64,000 nt of DNA from Bradyrhizobium sp. Gha (GCF_900113735.1 NZ_FOQM01000001.1:124001-188000), one strand, 5' to 3'. Numbered from the stretch's first letter, positions 35,341-43,874 are shown. A program made the numbers and translations. The notes: generated from the letters alone by a model not told the origin.

Positions 35341-36060
35341 TAGCGCCATCTACCTGGGGCCCAGGCCCGATCAGGCGTGCGCCCAAGGGCGCATCGCCTC
35401 AACGGAAAATGGCACCCGGAGAGCGTGAGCATAGCGACCCGAAGGGGCACGCGGGTCCGAGTGCAGCGACGAGACCGGTTCAATAGTGGCACCCGGGAAC
35501 GGGGCAGTGATAGCGATCGCCGCAGGCGAGCCCCTTTCCCGAGTGCCCCCGGCGAGGAGCACCAAAGCTCTAGCGCGAGGGATCGAAGCCGCAAGGCCGA
35601 GACGCTGCGCGGCTCGGTTCACGAGAGCCCGGTGCGGCCCTGGCCGCACGCGCCAAAACCTGAGCGAACGTGATGCAGGCAATGATGCGAGAACCGCCGG
35701 GCATTTTCACAGGAGTCTCACAATTGTGGAAGAGAGGCCTGTGGGCGGAGCGAAAGCGAAGACCATCGCGGACGCGGCGAAAGAGGCACCCGCAGGAGGG
35801 TCAGCATAGCGCCGACGCGTAGCGGCGGGACCCGGGACCGAGTGCAGTCGCGAGACCGGTTAAAAAGGCACCCGAGCTCGGGCAGTGATAGCGACGCCGG
35901 AATGCAATGCGGCGGGACCCGAGAGCGAGTGCCTCCGGCGAGCGACTCAATACGGATGCACGTCGCCTTGGTATCAATTTTGCTTTTGTGATATCGTCTC
36001 ACGCGTGCGCATGTCTATGCACGGCGTGGGCATGTTCACTGAGCCAATTCTTTACAGAGG
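35341..36060. repeat. Repeat-rich noncoding region with four GGCACCCG units
   Basis: Four imperfect units begin with GGCACCCG at about 35411, 35488, 35785 and 35867, in two tandem pairs with periods near 77 and 82 bases. Each contains CAGTGATAGCG or GAGCATAGCG, and several carry CGAGTGCAG..GCGAGACCGGTT. Between the pairs, 35570-35653 is the first copy of a longer repeat found again at 36349-36432. No gene is supported; the open frames here are antisense or repeat-derived. The units resemble dispersed intergenic repeats of rhizobial chromosomes. Confidence 0.7.
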
Positions 36061-36065
36061 ACGAC

Positions 36066-36152
36066 ATGGCCAAGAAAGCGAAGAAGGCAAAGAAGACCGC
36101 GAAGGCAGCTACCAAGAAGGTGGCAAAGAAGACTTCAAAGAAAAAGAAGTAG
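36066..36152 (+). CDS. Lysine-rich 28-residue basic peptide, histone-H1-like
   Basis: The frame ATG to TAG encodes 28 residues, more than half Lys, with Ala and Thr: MAKKAKKAKKTAKAATKKVA plus a KKTSKKKK end. GAGG lies a few bases upstream. It resembles the C-terminal tails of bacterial histone-H1-like and MucR-free basic DNA-condensing proteins. It is followed by a clear terminator, which favours a real transcript. The function is not known; DNA or RNA binding is inferred from charge. Confidence 0.6.
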   Translation: MAKKAKKAKKTAKAATKKVAKKTSKKKK

Positions 36153-36272
36153 TCGTATCGGCTACTGATTTATTGCCGCCTCCGGGTCGCGACCCGGATG
36201 AAAAGCGAGACCTCCCAAAGGATATGAAGCATCCTTTGCAGCCGTTCGGTATCGCGGCACCCTAAGATAAGG

Positions 36273-36316
36273 CCGGACCTTTGTGCAGGTGGCTGCTGCA
36301 TAAAGGTCCGGTTTTT
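36273..36316 (+). terminator. Intrinsic terminator after the Lys-rich gene
   Basis: CCGGACCTTT (36273-36282) pairs perfectly with AAAGGTCCGG (36302-36311) and is followed by TTTTT. Two smaller hairpins precede it: a CCGGGTCGCGACCCGG palindrome at 36182-36197 and AAAGGAT/ATCCTTT at 36217-36237. Confidence 0.85.
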
Positions 36317-36348
36317 CGTTTCTGCCCCCGCGAGGGGCGTGGTCTGCT

Positions 36349-36432
36349 CTAGCGCGAGGGATCGAAGCCGCGCCGAGACGCTGCGCGGCTCGGTTCACGA
36401 GAGCCCGGTGCGGCGACAGCCGCACGCGCAAA
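36349..36432. repeat. Second copy of an 85-90-bp dispersed repeat
   Basis: Beginning CTCTAGCGCGAGGGATCGAA and ending GCCGCACGCGC, this nearly repeats 35570-35653, apart from a three-base deletion and a few changes near the end. It contains CGCTGCGCGGCTCGG and GAGAGCCCGGTGCGGC, which can form hairpins. It lies before the small gene at 36535. Confidence 0.75.
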
Positions 36433-36534
36433 CGGACAAAGAGCAACCACCTGAGCCGGAATCCCAGTCGTGTGTTAACGATGGGGAACGTCTGCGGGAC
36501 TAAGCGATTCGTCTCAGCGTGGGAGAACCTTTCA

Positions 36535-36813
36535 ATGCTGATGACCAAGCAGAGACGGCCGGCGATCCGCACCCTGCGCGGTTGGGCGATCCACGTGCTG
36601 AACGAAGCCGGCGCCATCCGCGAGTGCGAAGAGCACGGTTGGATGCAGGATCGCGCCGATCCGCATGCACGAGAGCGGGCCTTCGATATCGCGCGTCGAG
36701 ACCTGCCGGAAGGCGTATCCCGTGAAGCAGCGGAGGCCGCGGTTCGCGACGTGCTGGACTCGATTGGTGATACCTGCCCTGAATGCCCTCCTGACGAGGA
36801 GGACCGGCGCTAG
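36535..36813 (+). CDS. Small hypothetical protein
   Basis: 92 residues starting MLMTKQRRPAIRTLRGWAIHVLNEAGAIRECEEHGWMQDR and ending DSIGDTCPECPPDEEDRR. A single CxxC pair lies near the C-terminus. The pattern HARERAFDIARRDLPEGVSREAAEAAVRDVLDSIGDTCPEC is common in unnamed Bradyrhizobium proteins. GGGAG precedes the start by 9 bases. The function is unknown. Confidence 0.65.
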   Translation: MLMTKQRRPAIRTLRGWAIHVLNEAGAIRECEEHGWMQDRADPHARERAFDIARRDLPEGVSREAAEAAVRDVLDSIGDTCPECPPDEEDRR

Positions 36814-36833
36814 GCCCCGACGCCGTCTCCGAC

Positions 36834-37022
36834 TCAGCGGCCTAGCCGTTTCTCCACGCGCTTGCGCGTGTTGCCGACCTTCTTGACGGCTTTTTTCACC
36901 GCTTGCGCCGACTTTCCGGTCTTCTTTGCCTCGTACTGCACTTCGTAGTCCTGCCCGCCAGCCACCCGCGCCCGGTCCTGTTTTCGTCCGCGCGCCGTCT
37001 TGCTCTTCTTCGCTACCGCCAT
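36834..37022 (-). CDS. DUF3606-like small basic protein
   Basis: 62 residues from ATG 37022, with GGAGG upstream. The C-terminal part QDYEVQYEAKKTGKSAQAVKKAVKKVGNTRKRVEKRLGR fits DUF3606, a short helical family common in rhizobia. It is very basic. It lies convergent to the preceding gene and divergent from the ligase gene. The role is unknown; the link to DNA repair genes is only positional. Confidence 0.7.
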   Translation of the reverse strand: MAVAKKSKTARGRKQDRARVAGGQDYEVQYEAKKTGKSAQAVKKAVKKVGNTRKRVEKRLGR

Positions 37023-37266
37023 CGGTGCCTCCTGTTGTGACATCGAAGCAACGCGACAAGGATTCGCAGGTTCCGGAACGATTCGAACTGTGCCAATTTG
37101 AATCGGCTGTAACGTGGAGTTCTTCAGTGGCGTTTCGCGCGTAAATGCCAGCGGCTATCGGCGTCAAGGCGCTTCTCCCCGGCTTCATCGCACCAGCCAC
37201 GGCCACCTCGAGCGATAAGGTGCCGTCCATGCAGTACGCAACACGCTCCGAAGAAATGGCCCTTGA

Positions 37267-38214
37267 ATGAGCCGGACGTCGACCCTGCCCAAGCGCCTGC
37301 AGCCAATGCTCGCTACGCTCACCGACGCGCCGTTCGACGACCCCGGCTGGGTTTTCGAGGATAAATACGATGGCTTCCGGATGATCGCGGAAATCCGGCG
37401 GGGCAAGGTTTCGCTCTATAGCCGCAACGGCAAGATCATCAGCCGCAGCTATATCGAGGTCGCCAAGGCGCTGGAGAGCGTGAAGGGCGACGCTGTGATC
37501 GACGGCGAGCTCGTTGCGATCGGAAAGGACGGCGTCTCCCATTTCCAGCTGCTTCAGAACGCGCTGCGCCATGAAGCGAAGCTCCTGTATTGCGCCTTCG
37601 ATCTCATGTTTCAGGACCCAGTTGACTTGCGCAAACAGCCTCTTCTCGAGCGCAAGGCGCGGCTGAAAGCGATCTTGCCGCGTCACCGGCTGATCGCCTT
37701 CAGCCATCACCGCAAAGCGAACGGCACGAAATTCTTCGCCGAGGCCGAGCGGAAGGGTCTGGAAGGCGTCATGGCGAAGCGCGCCGACAGTGCGTATGCG
37801 TCCGGAAGCCGGACGGCGGATTGGCTGAAGATCAAGACAGCAAAGCGGCAGGAAGTGGTGATCGCGGGCTTCACGGCGCCCAAGCGCACCAGGCCGTTTT
37901 TCGGCGCCCTGGTCCTTGCCGTGCGGGAAGACGACACATGGCGCTATATCGGACATGTCGGCACTGGCTTCAGCCACAAGGTCCTGGAAGACCTCCACGC
38001 CAAGCTCGTGAAGCTGACGACCCCGAAATCACCCTTCCCTGCCAAAGTGAAGGACGAGGCCTCCACGACCTGGGTCAAGCCCTCGTTGGTCGCCGAGGTC
38101 AAATTTGCGGAGTGGACGAGTAAGGGCGAACTGCGCCAGCCCGTCTACCTTGGACTCAGGTCCGACAAGCGGGCGAAGGAGGTCGTGCGCGAGCGAGAAC
38201 GTCGGCGCAAGTAG
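37267..38214 (+). CDS. Stand-alone LigD-type ATP-dependent DNA ligase
   Basis: 315 residues. The nucleotidyltransferase motif EDKYDGFRMIAEI holds the adenylated Lys (about 34), with YSRNGKIIS, DAVIDGELVAI, CAFDLMF, LEGVMAKRADSAYASGSRTADWLKIK, and a C-terminal OB fold (VVIAGFTAPKRTRPFFGALVLAV). It lacks the polymerase and phosphoesterase domains of full LigD, so it resembles the extra LigC/LigD-ligase-only enzymes of rhizobia. With the nearby Ku gene it would serve end joining. The start is ATG 37267. Confidence 0.93.
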   Translation: MSRTSTLPKRLQPMLATLTDAPFDDPGWVFEDKYDGFRMIAEIRRGKVSLYSRNGKIISRSYIEVAKALESVKGDAVIDGELVAIGKDGVSHFQLLQNALRHEAKLLYCAFDLMFQDPVDLRKQPLLERKARLKAILPRHRLIAFSHHRKANGTKFFAEAERKGLEGVMAKRADSAYASGSRTADWLKIKTAKRQEVVIAGFTAPKRTRPFFGALVLAVREDDTWRYIGHVGTGFSHKVLEDLHAKLVKLTTPKSPFPAKVKDEASTTWVKPSLVAEVKFAEWTSKGELRQPVYLGLRSDKRAKEVVRERERRRK

Positions 38215-38292
38215 AGCTTCCGTTCGGCGAAAGCCGGCAAAAAGGATCGAGGCACTCGCCTCCTCCGGTGTGAATTCCCTCCGCGGTGACAC

Positions 38293-38757
38293 TCAGTCCC
38301 CTCCAAGCTCGTGGATTTCCGGTCGCATGCCGTCAGGTGTGAGTTCGAGCGTCGCAAGCGTGATCGGCAACTTGAAACGCCGGGGTCCCGCGCTGCCGGG
38401 ATTCACATACAGAACGCCGCCCACCGTGTCGATCTTCGGCACGTGGGAATGCCCCGAGACAATGACATCGATGCGGCCGCCGGGATCGACCTTCAGCGTC
38501 TTCAGGTCGTGCAGAACGTAGATCGACTTTCCTGCCAAGCGCACAAGGTTCGTGTCGGGGTAGTCGCGGGCCCACTCGCCACTGTCCACGTTTCCACGAA
38601 TGGCCGTGACGGGCGCGATCCGGCGAAGCGCGTCGACGATCTCGGGGCGCCCGATGTCGCCGGCATGGATGATGTGATCGACGCCCGTCAGGCCTCGTTC
38701 CGCCTCGGGCCTCAACAGGCCGTGTGTGTCCGAAATGATTCCAATCCTGAAGATCAT
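38293..38757 (-). CDS. YfcE/MJ0936-type metallophosphoesterase
   Basis: 154 residues with the calcineurin-like set: GIISDTHG, HAGDIG, IRGNVD, VIVSGHSHVPK and NPGSAG. These supply the two-metal site. It is a small cytosolic phosphodiesterase of unknown substrate. Its start overlaps the NUDIX stop by four bases, so the two are coupled. Confidence 0.92.
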   Translation of the reverse strand: MIFRIGIISDTHGLLRPEAERGLTGVDHIIHAGDIGRPEIVDALRRIAPVTAIRGNVDSGEWARDYPDTNLVRLAGKSIYVLHDLKTLKVDPGGRIDVIVSGHSHVPKIDTVGGVLYVNPGSAGPRRFKLPITLATLELTPDGMRPEIHELGGD

Positions 38758-39257
38758 TTACCGGCGCTCTCAACCACGATTGCCAAAAGACGATCGAGAA
38801 ACTCAACCTGAGCGGACAGCATCTTGGTCCGCGCGAGCTCGATATCAAACCATTCCGCCCGGTCGACTTCGGGAAAACTCTGCCGTCGACCGCTTCGGGG
38901 CGGCCATTCGATATCGAATGTATTACTGATCAGCGCCACCGGATCAAAGTGGCCCTCGCCGGCGAATGCGATGACGCGCTTGCCTCCTCGCTGTCGGACT
39001 TCCCCAAGCGGCTGGAGTGGACCAATCGAAGCGCTCGGGCCGAGCTCTTCGGCAAACTCGCGTCGAGCGACATGCTCCGGAGCATCATTGGCATCGATTT
39101 CACCCTTTGGGATGGACCAGGCGCCATCATCCTTCTTACGCCAAAACGGACCGCCGGGATGAACGAGCAGAACCTCGAGCCCACGAGCGCCCTTGCGGTA
39201 TGCGAGAATGCCCGCGCTCGAGGTCAATCTCCTGGAAGTCTTTTTCACTGCAGCCAT
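38754..39257 (-). CDS. NUDIX hydrolase
   Basis: 167 residues. The NUDIX box reads GEIDANDAPEHVARREFAEELG, and the N-terminus (SSAGILAYRKGARGLEVLLVHPGGPFW) is typical of a NUDIX family found beside Ku/LigD genes. It hydrolyses nucleoside diphosphate derivatives, possibly damaged nucleotides. ATG 39257 has AGGAG upstream and is preferred over the longer frame. Confidence 0.93.
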   Translation of the reverse strand: MAAVKKTSRRLTSSAGILAYRKGARGLEVLLVHPGGPFWRKKDDGAWSIPKGEIDANDAPEHVARREFAEELGPSASIGPLQPLGEVRQRGGKRVIAFAGEGHFDPVALISNTFDIEWPPRSGRRQSFPEVDRAEWFDIELARTKMLSAQVEFLDRLLAIVVESAGK

Positions 39258-39543
39258 ATCGCTCCTATTTTGCAGAGCAATCGAGATCCGGCGAGCCGTC
39301 GTCCCACCATACCGGACTGCGCTCACCGAGCGCCTGCTTAGCCTCGTCCACGGTCCTATGCACCGTTACTTCGGCCTCGCGGTCGGCCGCCTTCCTGGCG
39401 CGCGCACCGACCCGCCGGGGCGCCATTAGACGGCCGACAAGATGATCTTGCGTGACCTCGTCGAGATGGGATTTGCCATTCGCCAGAGCCTGCCGCGAAA
39501 GACGAAGTATGGCCGTCCGGTGTCACCGGATGCTTCACGACAC

Positions 39544-40476
39544 CTAAGCCGACTTCCGCTGCGGCTTGGCCGCCGGCTTCTTCGCCCCGGTCTCCTTCGC
39601 CGGCTTCTTGCCTGCGATCGGCATCAGCATTTCCTTCTGCCCGGCGGCTGCCTTGCGCGGCTTCTTGGCTGTCTTCTTCGGCGCCTCCGCCGCTGCCGCC
39701 CCCTCTCGTCCGATGCTCTTACGCAGCGCATCCATCAGATCCACGACGTTCTCACCTCGAGGACGGGCTTTCGCGGTGATGGGTTTGCCGGCGCGCTTCT
39801 GATTGATGAGATCGATGAGCGCGGTTTCGTACTGGTCTTCGAACTTGTCCGGCTCGAAATGGCCCGCCTTCTGATTGACGATGTGCTTGGCGAGATCGAG
39901 CATGTCCTTGGTGACTTTGACGTCCTGAATGTCATCGAAATATTCATCCGCGGAACGGACTTCGTAGGGGTAGCGCAACAGCGTTCCCATCAGCCCCTTG
40001 TCCAGAGGCTCTAGCGCGATGATGTGCTCGCGATTGGTCAGCACCACGCGGCCGATTGCGACCTTGTTCATCTCGCGGATGGTTTCCCTGATAACGGCGA
40101 AGGCATCGTGCCCGACTTTGCCATCCGGCGTCAGGTAGTAGGGGCGGATCAGGTAGCGCGGATCGATCTCGCTGCGGTCGACAAACTCGTCGATCTCGAT
40201 GGTTCGCGTCGATTCCAGCGCGACGTTCTCGAGCTCCTCCTTCGTCACCTCGATGAAAGTGTCGGTGTCGACCTTGTAGCCCTTGACGATATCCTCGTTG
40301 TCGACCTCCTCGCCGGTATCTGCGTCCACCTTGGCGTACTTGATGCGGTGGCCGGTCTTTCGGTTGAGCTGGTTGAATGAGACCTTTTCGGATTCCGAGG
40401 TGGCCGGATAGAGCGCGACCGGACAGGTGACGAGGGAAAGACGCAAGAAGCCTTTCCAGTTAGCGCGGGGGGCCAT
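39544..40476 (-). CDS. ku: Ku protein for non-homologous end joining
   Basis: 310 residues. MAPRANWKGFLRLSLVTCPVALYPAT, FNQLNRKTGHRIKYAKVDADTGEEV, EIDEFVDRSEIDPRYLIRPYYL and DQYETALIDLINQKRAGKPI are diagnostic of bacterial Ku. A Lys/Ala-rich C-terminal tail (KKTAKKPRKAAAGQ..) helps DNA sliding and ligase recruitment. It binds double-strand ends and works with the ligase gene 1.3 kb away on the other strand. Confidence 0.96.
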   Translation of the reverse strand: MAPRANWKGFLRLSLVTCPVALYPATSESEKVSFNQLNRKTGHRIKYAKVDADTGEEVDNEDIVKGYKVDTDTFIEVTKEELENVALESTRTIEIDEFVDRSEIDPRYLIRPYYLTPDGKVGHDAFAVIRETIREMNKVAIGRVVLTNREHIIALEPLDKGLMGTLLRYPYEVRSADEYFDDIQDVKVTKDMLDLAKHIVNQKAGHFEPDKFEDQYETALIDLINQKRAGKPITAKARPRGENVVDLMDALRKSIGREGAAAAEAPKKTAKKPRKAAAGQKEMLMPIAGKKPAKETGAKKPAAKPQRKSA

Positions 40477-40621
40477 GCCGAGGGAACTCCGATACCGATA
40501 CCGGATTCAAGACGAACGAACCCGCTTGGTTCCGACATCGCAGTCCGTGCCAAGGGAGGATTTTTCTCAGCAGCTGCCTGGTCGGACTCGACATTTGTTC
40601 TTGTTATGTTCTAATTCGGGC

Positions 40622-41017
40622 ATGACCGACCGACCAGCGAGCTGGCGCATGCCGACCCCGAAGCAGATGGAAAAACTAGCCGCCGAGGCCGACCGCAGCC
40701 GAGCGCCGTCCGCTACGGGTCCGGATGCCTCCCTCCCGGCCGAATATTGGGAATCGGTGCTCAAAGATCCTCGCGCCGGCGCGAGCGGGACCCATGCCCG
40801 AGAGCGACGCCTCTCGGAAATTAAGGCCCACGTGCTCCGTGTCTCCTGCCGCCGCTGCGAGCGAACCGTGGAAATCCAGACCGCCGATGCCGTCCGCTTG
40901 TATGGCGCGAACGCAGTCTGGAAGGACGTGGCGCAGCGATTGCTCGACAACACCTGTCAGCAGCGCACCGGCAGGCATGAAGAAGACGGGTGCTGGCCAG
41001 CGTTCGAGACGCCGTAG
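40622..41017 (+). CDS. Hypothetical protein with Cys pairs
   Basis: 131 residues from ATG 40622. It has a helical N-terminus, then LRVSCRRCERTVEIQTADAVRLYGANAVWKDVAQRLLDNTCQQRTGRHEEDGCWP, whose Cys residues (CxxC, then C...C) may bind zinc. It is common in Bradyrhizobium and has no established function. It lies 45 bases before another Cys-pair gene and 0.5 kb before SRAP, so the three may be co-transcribed. Confidence 0.7.
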   Translation: MTDRPASWRMPTPKQMEKLAAEADRSRAPSATGPDASLPAEYWESVLKDPRAGASGTHARERRLSEIKAHVLRVSCRRCERTVEIQTADAVRLYGANAVWKDVAQRLLDNTCQQRTGRHEEDGCWPAFETP

Positions 41018-41062
41018 TCACTCTGGATTTGCCGATCCGATCTCTTGCGCCTGGATGTCCGG

Positions 41063-41512
41063 ATGGCCCCGAAGTATCACCCCACGCCGCTGTCGGGCGG
41101 CGATCGCAAGGCTCTGGCGAAAGAGCTCGGCAAGGCACGCGCGATGGCTAACATCCTGGCTACCCAATCGGCGGAGATGCGGGCCAAGGGCGAGGCGATG
41201 ATCCAGCAAGCCGACAGGTTGCTTTGCGAAAGCTGGAACGAGCGGATGTGGAGTGATGGCGAACCGATCGATCCGTCGCCGACCATCGATCAGGCCGTGA
41301 ATGGAGGCTTCCCCTGGCTTGAGATCAGGTGCGCGCGCTGTAAGACGCCGAGCGAAGTGGACCTCGCGGCGATGAAGCATCCGCCGACCACCTTCGTGCA
41401 CGATCTCGCCAGCCGGCTGCGCTGCCGCAAATGCGCCAAGGCGGGCCGGCGTCCGTCCGCGACTCTGCTACAGTTGACGTGGCAGCCGCGCCACCCTCGA
41501 ACCGAATCCTGA
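41063..41512 (+). CDS. Hypothetical zinc-ribbon-like protein next to SRAP
   Basis: 149 residues from ATG 41063. The N-terminal part resembles a helical hairpin (MAPKYHPTPLSGGDRKALAKELGKARAMANILATQS). The C-terminal part carries IRCARCKTPSEVDL and LRCRKCAKAGRRPSATLLQL, two CxxC knuckles forming a likely zinc ribbon. Its stop lies 3 bases before the SRAP start, so it is in an operon with it. The function is unknown; a nucleic acid role is inferred from the ribbon. Confidence 0.75.
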   Translation: MAPKYHPTPLSGGDRKALAKELGKARAMANILATQSAEMRAKGEAMIQQADRLLCESWNERMWSDGEPIDPSPTIDQAVNGGFPWLEIRCARCKTPSEVDLAAMKHPPTTFVHDLASRLRCRKCAKAGRRPSATLLQLTWQPRHPRTES

Positions 41513-41515
41513 CCG

Positions 41516-42238
41516 ATGTGCAATCTTTATTCGATCACGACCAACCAGGCTGCCATCAGCGCGCTGTTTCGTGTGGTGAACCGATATGTTGGAAATCTGG
41601 CGCCGATGCCGGGGGTTTTTCCCGACTACAAGGCACCGATCGTGCGCAACGGAGCCGAGGGCCGCGAACTCACTACTGCGCGATGGGGAATGCCATCGTC
41701 GTCAAAAGCGCTGATGGACGCCACGAAGAAACGAGCCGAGAAGCTTCAGGCCAAAGGCAAGACGGTCGATTTCAAGGAATTGCTCAGATTGGAGCCGGAC
41801 GGCGGCACGACCAACATCCGCAATGTGAAGAGCAAACACTGGGCGCGCTGGCTCGGCGTCGAGAACCGTTGCGTGGTGCCATTCAATTCCTTCAGCGAAT
41901 TCAACAAGGCCGAGGGCGGTGATATCTGGTTCGGGCTCGATGAGACCCGTCCCCTCGCCTGCTTCGCCGGCATCTGGACCAACTGGACGTCCGTCCGGAA
42001 GGTCAAGGAAGGCGAGACGACCAACGACCTCTACGCGTTCCTCACGACGGAGCCGAACACCGAGGTCGGCGCCATCCACCCCAAGGCTATGCCCGTGATC
42101 CTGACGACGCCGGACGAGGTCGAGACCTGGATGACGGCTCCTCCGGACGAGGCTCTGAAGCTGCAGCGGCCGCTTGCCGACGGAATGCTCCAGATCGTCG
42201 CCCGCGGCCTCAAGGAAGATACGGCTGGGTCAGCGTAA
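41516..42238 (+). CDS. SRAP-family protein (YedK/HMCES), abasic-site DNA-protein crosslinker
   Basis: 240 residues. After the initiator Met is the catalytic Cys2 (MCNLYS). Further motifs are TTARWGMP, TNIRNVKSKHW with the conserved Asn and Arg, NRCVVPFNSFSEF, and GAIHPKAMPVILTTPDEVETWM with the His. SRAP proteins crosslink to abasic sites in single-stranded DNA and shield them. On a conjugative element this could guard entering single strands. It is preceded by two small Cys-motif genes. Confidence 0.93.
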   Translation: MCNLYSITTNQAAISALFRVVNRYVGNLAPMPGVFPDYKAPIVRNGAEGRELTTARWGMPSSSKALMDATKKRAEKLQAKGKTVDFKELLRLEPDGGTTNIRNVKSKHWARWLGVENRCVVPFNSFSEFNKAEGGDIWFGLDETRPLACFAGIWTNWTSVRKVKEGETTNDLYAFLTTEPNTEVGAIHPKAMPVILTTPDEVETWMTAPPDEALKLQRPLADGMLQIVARGLKEDTAGSA

Positions 42239-42738
42239 AGCCACCGCATTGCCTTCAGCCGCAACGATCCCACGCGTGTCAATGCTCGTTGCTGGCCTCC
42301 GGGGCAGCGGAAAGCAGCCACGCTTTCGGCGCGCTTGGGGGATAGAGTGAAAGCTCACGCCACTTTGTTGGCAACCCTGCCTCGTCGAGCGCGCAAGCGC
42401 TATTAGGCTGGGAACGGGCCGATCTAGCCTCGGCCGGTTGGTAGACTCTTTTGAAATAACGACTGCGCGGCACGATATTCCTGTTCGGTCACTACCGATA
42501 AATCATCCGATGGTGGATACGTCCCGAGAGGGAGTCGAAGCCGATACACTGGTCCCATCGAATGACCCGGCGCGATCCCCCGCGATCAACGGACGCTCTT
42601 GACCTGATGCGCCTGGGCGCGGCGAGGTATCTTAAGCGGCTGGACAGCTAGGTCGGTTCCCCCGAGGCGCCACGCGTGACTGACCGGCGTCCATGATGTA
42701 TCAGGCAGCCACAGCCGCGAGTTTTTGAAGGGCGAGAG
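42239..42738. other. Noncoding interval
   Basis: 500 bases between the SRAP and DUF6894 genes. The short open frames on the - strand have no recognisable composition or ribosome site. I see no clear repeat, terminator or RNA gene in it. Confidence 0.5.
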
Positions 42739-42972
42739 ATGTCCAGTCGCTATTTTTTTCACATCCGGCATGGCGAGCACGGGGAACGCGTATCGATCGA
42801 CGACGAGGGTACGGAATTCGCGTCAGCGCGCGAGGCCGATGACTACGGCGCGCGCGTTGCCTGTGACATCAGCATGGATGATTTTCACTATGGCGATGCC
42901 GAGGTATCCGTCGTGGATGCCTCCGGCAACGAGATCGCGCGTCACCCGTTCTACCCGAAACTGAATAGCTGA
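42739..42972 (+). CDS. DUF6894 family protein
   Basis: 77 residues: MSSRYFFHIRHGEHGERVSIDDEGTEFASAREADDYGARVACDI, the standard DUF6894 pattern of a short beta hairpin with a D..G.E......A..A. region. These small proteins are very common in Bradyrhizobium. No function is known. GAAGGGCGAGAG precedes the start. Confidence 0.85.
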   Translation: MSSRYFFHIRHGEHGERVSIDDEGTEFASAREADDYGARVACDISMDDFHYGDAEVSVVDASGNEIARHPFYPKLNS

Positions 42973-43011
42973 CCCCCGAACTATCGGGCTAAGGGATCTC
43001 CAAAGCTCTCT

Positions 43012-43749
43012 TCATCCGTATTTCTTCTCCGTCTCACGCTGGATGGTGCCTGAAAGCGCTTTGGCGTTCACGATGACTTCCTCGAAATAGTCCTCGTCGA
43101 TGTCGAGCTCATCGTCGATTTCGCCGCGCGCCTTGCGGCCCGCCTTGTCGAGATAAAGCTGATTGATCCGGCCGCCGTTGTGGATGATCAAATCGCGCGA
43201 GGCCTTCATTTCGACGTAAGTCGCGATGACGTCCGGCTTGAGTTGGATCGAAAGCACCTCTGCCGCTTTCGCGAGATACTCCGACGGCTTCCCGAACATC
43301 AGATCCTGGCAGCGCAGGGCGATGAACACTTCCAGCAAATCGTCGCGGTCCTCGTGCTTGAGGTAGAGGTCCAGCGGGATGCCTGACTTCCCTCCGATGA
43401 TGGCGAGCTTTTCTGGATACTGTTTGACGGCCTCGAACATGCAATCCTGTATGAATGCTTCGACGCGCGAGATGATGGATATGATGTTGGTGTCGTAGAT
43501 TCCGCGGCCGTGCTGCGCCAGGAACAGCGCTCCAACGTCCTCATCGCGCCGCCTGCTGCTCACTGTCCGGTCTTTCTTCGGGACCGGATACTCCTTTTTC
43601 GCTTTTGACTTGCTGCCGATGAGCGCATCCCCCTTTTCCTTGAGCAAGGGGCGCATAAGCGTCGTGAAAATCCACGCATCGTTCAAAAAGCGGAAAAGCC
43701 TGATGTGATGCCGGTAGATGGCTTCCGAGACCCTGTTCTTACGTGCCAC
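43012..43749 (-). CDS. HEPN-motif protein, putative RNase of the defence island
   Basis: 245 residues from GTG 43749, which has GGAGG 6 bases upstream (the longer frame to 43833 lacks support). A mostly helical protein carries ASRDLIIHNGG, an R-x4-H motif (R185, H190) as in HEPN ribonucleases. An SRVEAFIQDCMFEA helix resembles RiboL-PSP-HEPN or MAE_28990-type members. The C-terminal end is acidic (DDELDIDEDYFEE). It is the last gene of the - strand defence cluster, 126 bases after the REase/TPR/PIN gene. It could cut RNA after infection; this rests on one motif, so it is tentative. Confidence 0.65.
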   Translation of the reverse strand: MARKNRVSEAIYRHHIRLFRFLNDAWIFTTLMRPLLKEKGDALIGSKSKAKKEYPVPKKDRTVSSRRRDEDVGALFLAQHGRGIYDTNIISIISRVEAFIQDCMFEAVKQYPEKLAIIGGKSGIPLDLYLKHEDRDDLLEVFIALRCQDLMFGKPSEYLAKAAEVLSIQLKPDVIATYVEMKASRDLIIHNGGRINQLYLDKAGRKARGEIDDELDIDEDYFEEVIVNAKALSGTIQRETEKKYG

Positions 43750-43874
43750 GGGTGACCTCCAAAAAGGCGGAGTGTACGAGGGGGGCCGCAAGAGTTCCAA
43801 GCTCGAAAAGCGCTGAAATCGGCCGTTTTCCAAAACTGTCTTGGCTTACGCTCGCAATTGCCGCGGCCGTAGTC

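Noticed and set aside
35411..35945. A CRISPR array in the GGCACCCG repeats
   Set aside because: The units are imperfect and long, with no regular unique spacers and no cas genes.
36532..37998. 488-residue open frame on the - strand across the ligase gene
   Set aside because: It is antisense to the DNA ligase and to the small gene at 36535, lacks any domain, and contains low-quality composition. It arises from high GC content.
42279..42473. A 64-residue gene on the - strand after SRAP
   Set aside because: No ribosome site, no family, and no conserved look; treated as noncoding.
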